From the NCBI GenBank assembly GCA_021801615.1, contig JAJYXS010000028.1:1-7536 (forward strand): a DNA stretch of 7,536 nucleotides, given 5' to 3'. Origin of the DNA: Actinomycetes bacterium. Lineage in GTDB: Bacteria; Actinomycetota; Acidimicrobiia; Acidimicrobiales; RAAP-2. This document shows, in pieces, positions 6,049-7,536 of the stretch. The position numbers were made by a program, and so were the translations under genes. Positions within the stretch are counted from its first letter, which is position 1; the number at the start of each line of letters is the position of its first letter. The notes below the pieces were generated by a model. It ran no database searches. It had not been told where the DNA came from and saw only the letters and a program-made list of their open reading frames with translations.

Positions 6049-6893
6049 TGCACCGGACCTCTGGCTCCCCGAAGGTGCTCGGTGATGTAGGCCCGCAGCT
6101 CGATGGCCCTGGGATGGGCGCGGACGTCGTAGTCCGTCCTCGGGCGGGGGAGGTCTACGTCGAGCACCTCCGTCAGCCTTCCCGGTCCGGGCTGGAACAG
6201 CCCGATCCGGTCGGAGAGGAAGATGGCCTCGTCCACGTCGTGGGTCACGAACATGATCGTCGTCCCGAGCTTCGCCCACAGGTTCGCGATCTCCACCTGG
6301 AGGGCCTCTCGGGTGAAGTTGTCGAGCTGCCCGAACGGCTCGTCCATGAGCAGGACCTTGGGTCGGACCGCAAGCGCCCTTGCCACGCCTACGCGCTGCT
6401 GCATCCCGCCTGAAAGCGTGTAGGGGGGCGACTTGGCGACCGCGGCGAGGCCGACCATGTCGAGCACCTCCATCGCCCGTTCACGCCGCTCGGCCTTCGG
6501 GACGCCGCGCACCTCGAGACCGAGCGCCACGTTCTCGACGACGCTTCGCCACGGCAGCAGATTGATGTCCTGGAAGACGTACGACATCTCGCGCGAGACG
6601 CCCTCGAGCTTGACCCCGTCGAGCCAGAGGCCGCCGCTGTCGGGGCTCTCGAGACCGTCGACGATGCGCAAGAGCGTCGTCTTCCCACACCCGCTGATCC
6701 CGACCAAGCTGATGAATTCGCCCCTTCGGACCTCGAGGCTCACCCGGTCGAGCGCGTGGACGACGCGCTCGACCGTGGCAAACGTCTTGCACACCTTCTC
6801 GATCTTCAAGATGACGTCGTTCCCTACGACCGAAGAGGGCTTGCTCGGCGCGGCGGCCGCAGTGGCCACGAAACCCGTCGTCACGTCGCTCAT
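6045..6893 (-). CDS. ABC transporter ATP-binding protein (SsuB/TauB/NrtD-like)
   Basis: This cytoplasmic ATPase of 282 residues powers the importer formed with the two flanking permeases. All motifs are present: Walker A GISGCGKTT (65-73), Q-loop Gln108 in YVFQDINLLPWRSV, signature LSGGMQQR (160-167), Walker B VLLMDEP (180-186), D-loop GQLD (188-191, where GALD is commoner) and switch His218 in FVTHD. The NLLPW sequence after the Q-loop and the C-terminal region with GPGRL and LPRPR are typical of the nitrate/sulfonate/taurine group. The first 27 residues form an Ala/Ser/Thr-rich extension ahead of the catalytic domain. The ATG overlaps the stop of the upstream permease (ATGA at 6890-6893), with GGAAGG 11 nt upstream of it. 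Substrate unknown. Confidence 0.96.
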   Translation of the reverse strand: MSDVTTGFVATAAAAPSKPSSVVGNDVILKIEKVCKTFATVERVVHALDRVSLEVRRGEFISLVGISGCGKTTLLRIVDGLESPDSGGLWLDGVKLEGVSREMSYVFQDINLLPWRSVVENVALGLEVRGVPKAERRERAMEVLDMVGLAAVAKSPPYTLSGGMQQRVGVARALAVRPKVLLMDEPFGQLDNFTREALQVEIANLWAKLGTTIMFVTHDVDEAIFLSDRIGLFQPGPGRLTEVLDVDLPRPRTDYDVRAHPRAIELRAYITEHLRGARGPVQ

Positions 6894-7536
6894 CGTGATT
6901 CACGCCTTCCTGCAGAGGTTGCCGCGATCCATGGGAACGCCTTGGCCTGCAGTTGGCGCAGGGCCCAGAAGAGGAAGAGGGCGAGCGCCGTGGTGGTGAG
7001 GATCGCCGCCACCAGTTGCGAAGTCTCGGCGCGGCTGCCGAGCACTGTCACCAGGCCGCCCAGGCCGACCTGGCCGATCTCCTGCCCGCCGAGGATCATG
7101 CCGACGGTGCCGACCGCAAGGGCGATGCGGGCGCCGATGAAGAGGAACGGGAGGGTGCCGGGCAGGTACACGTAGCGGATCTGCTGCCAGCCGGACATGT
7201 CGAAGGTGGTCCCGACGTCGGCCAGCCGTCCCCGTACCGCGCGCACGCCGAGGTGCGTGTTCACGACGAGCGGCCACACTGCGATCGTCATGATGAAAGC
7301 CACCCTGGCGGTCTCCCCGAAGCCGAACCAGATCTCCATCACCGGGAGGAGCGCGATCGACGGCGTCGCGTTGCCGAAGGCGACCAATGGCTCGAGCGCC
7401 CGCTCGAGGACGCGCACCCGGCCCATCAGCATGCCGACCCCCACGCCGACGACCGTCGCGATCGCGAGCCCGCCGATCATCTCGAGCAGGCTCCGCAGGA
7501 AGTCTCCGGGCAGCGGGCCGTCGACGAGCAGGTGCC
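6890..7536 (-). CDS. ABC transporter permease (SsuC/TauC-like), 5' end off the right edge
   Basis: The frame is open to the right edge; 214 complete codons are visible (first full codon at 7534-7532), so the N-terminus and probably the first membrane segment are missing. An ATG at 7480 is internal: the upstream codons give HLLVDGPLPGDFLRSLLEM, which continues the fold seen in this permease family. Hydrophobic segments include IGGLAIATVVGVGVGML, VAFIMTIAVWPLVV and LVAAILTTTALALFLFWAL. The EAA-type loop is LADVGTTFDMSGWQQIRYVYLPGTLP, followed by a Gly/Ala-rich helix. It is related to but clearly distinct from the permease at 5203-6048, most visibly in the EAA loop and C-terminus. The stop overlaps the ATPase start. 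A substrate-binding protein gene would be expected further upstream, outside the window. Confidence 0.93.
   Translation of the reverse strand, partial: HLLVDGPLPGDFLRSLLEMIGGLAIATVVGVGVGMLMGRVRVLERALEPLVAFGNATPSIALLPVMEIWFGFGETARVAFIMTIAVWPLVVNTHLGVRAVRGRLADVGTTFDMSGWQQIRYVYLPGTLPFLFIGARIALAVGTVGMILGGQEIGQVGLGGLVTVLGSRAETSQLVAAILTTTALALFLFWALRQLQAKAFPWIAATSAGRRESR

Noticed and set aside
5056..6090. Plus-strand frame of 344 codons opposite the second permease
   Set aside because: The His/Asp/Glu/Arg-rich translation is the antisense of hydrophobic membrane codons; no domain or start context supports it.

Overview
The window reads as a piece of one large catabolic or uptake operon, entirely on the minus strand, from a high-GC bacterium. 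Third codon positions are almost all G or C and GTG starts are frequent. This fits an actinobacterium best, but a high-GC proteobacterium or an uncultured lineage cannot be excluded without a database search.

Layout in transcription order (right to left): (1) the 3' part of an ABC permease, cut by the right edge (6890-7536); (2) an ABC ATPase of the nitrate/sulfonate/taurine type (6045-6893); (3) a second, different permease (5203-6048); (4) a EutA-family ASKHA ATPase, the ethanolamine ammonia-lyase reactivase family, with an inserted charged tandem repeat (3420-5201); (5) a two-domain cupin (2299-3423); (6) a UbiX/BsdB-type flavin prenyltransferase (1709-2302); (7) a small pyridoxamine 5'-phosphate oxidase-like split-barrel protein (1233-1712); (8) the N-terminal 412 codons of a xanthine dehydrogenase-family molybdenum subunit, cut by the left edge (1-1236).

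There is no intergenic DNA. Six of the seven junctions are 4-bp ATGA or GTGA stop/start overlaps and the seventh has a 1-bp gap, so the eight genes are almost certainly one translationally coupled transcript. I see no promoter, terminator, RNA gene, mobile element or CRISPR array. No stretch lacks a gene.

How the genes may work together (inference): the ABC system imports a small organic acid or similar compound. UbiX supplies prenylated FMN to a UbiD-type decarboxylase that is not in the window. The molybdenum hydroxylase oxidises a substrate at carbon, the bicupin may act as a metal-dependent oxygenase or isomerase, and the split-barrel protein may be a flavin-binding partner. The EutA homologue normally services an adenosylcobalamin enzyme, yet none is present here. 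The combination does not match any textbook pathway I know. The likely missing parts (substrate-binding protein, UbiD, the FAD and 2Fe-2S subunits, any EutBC-like enzyme) would lie outside both edges.
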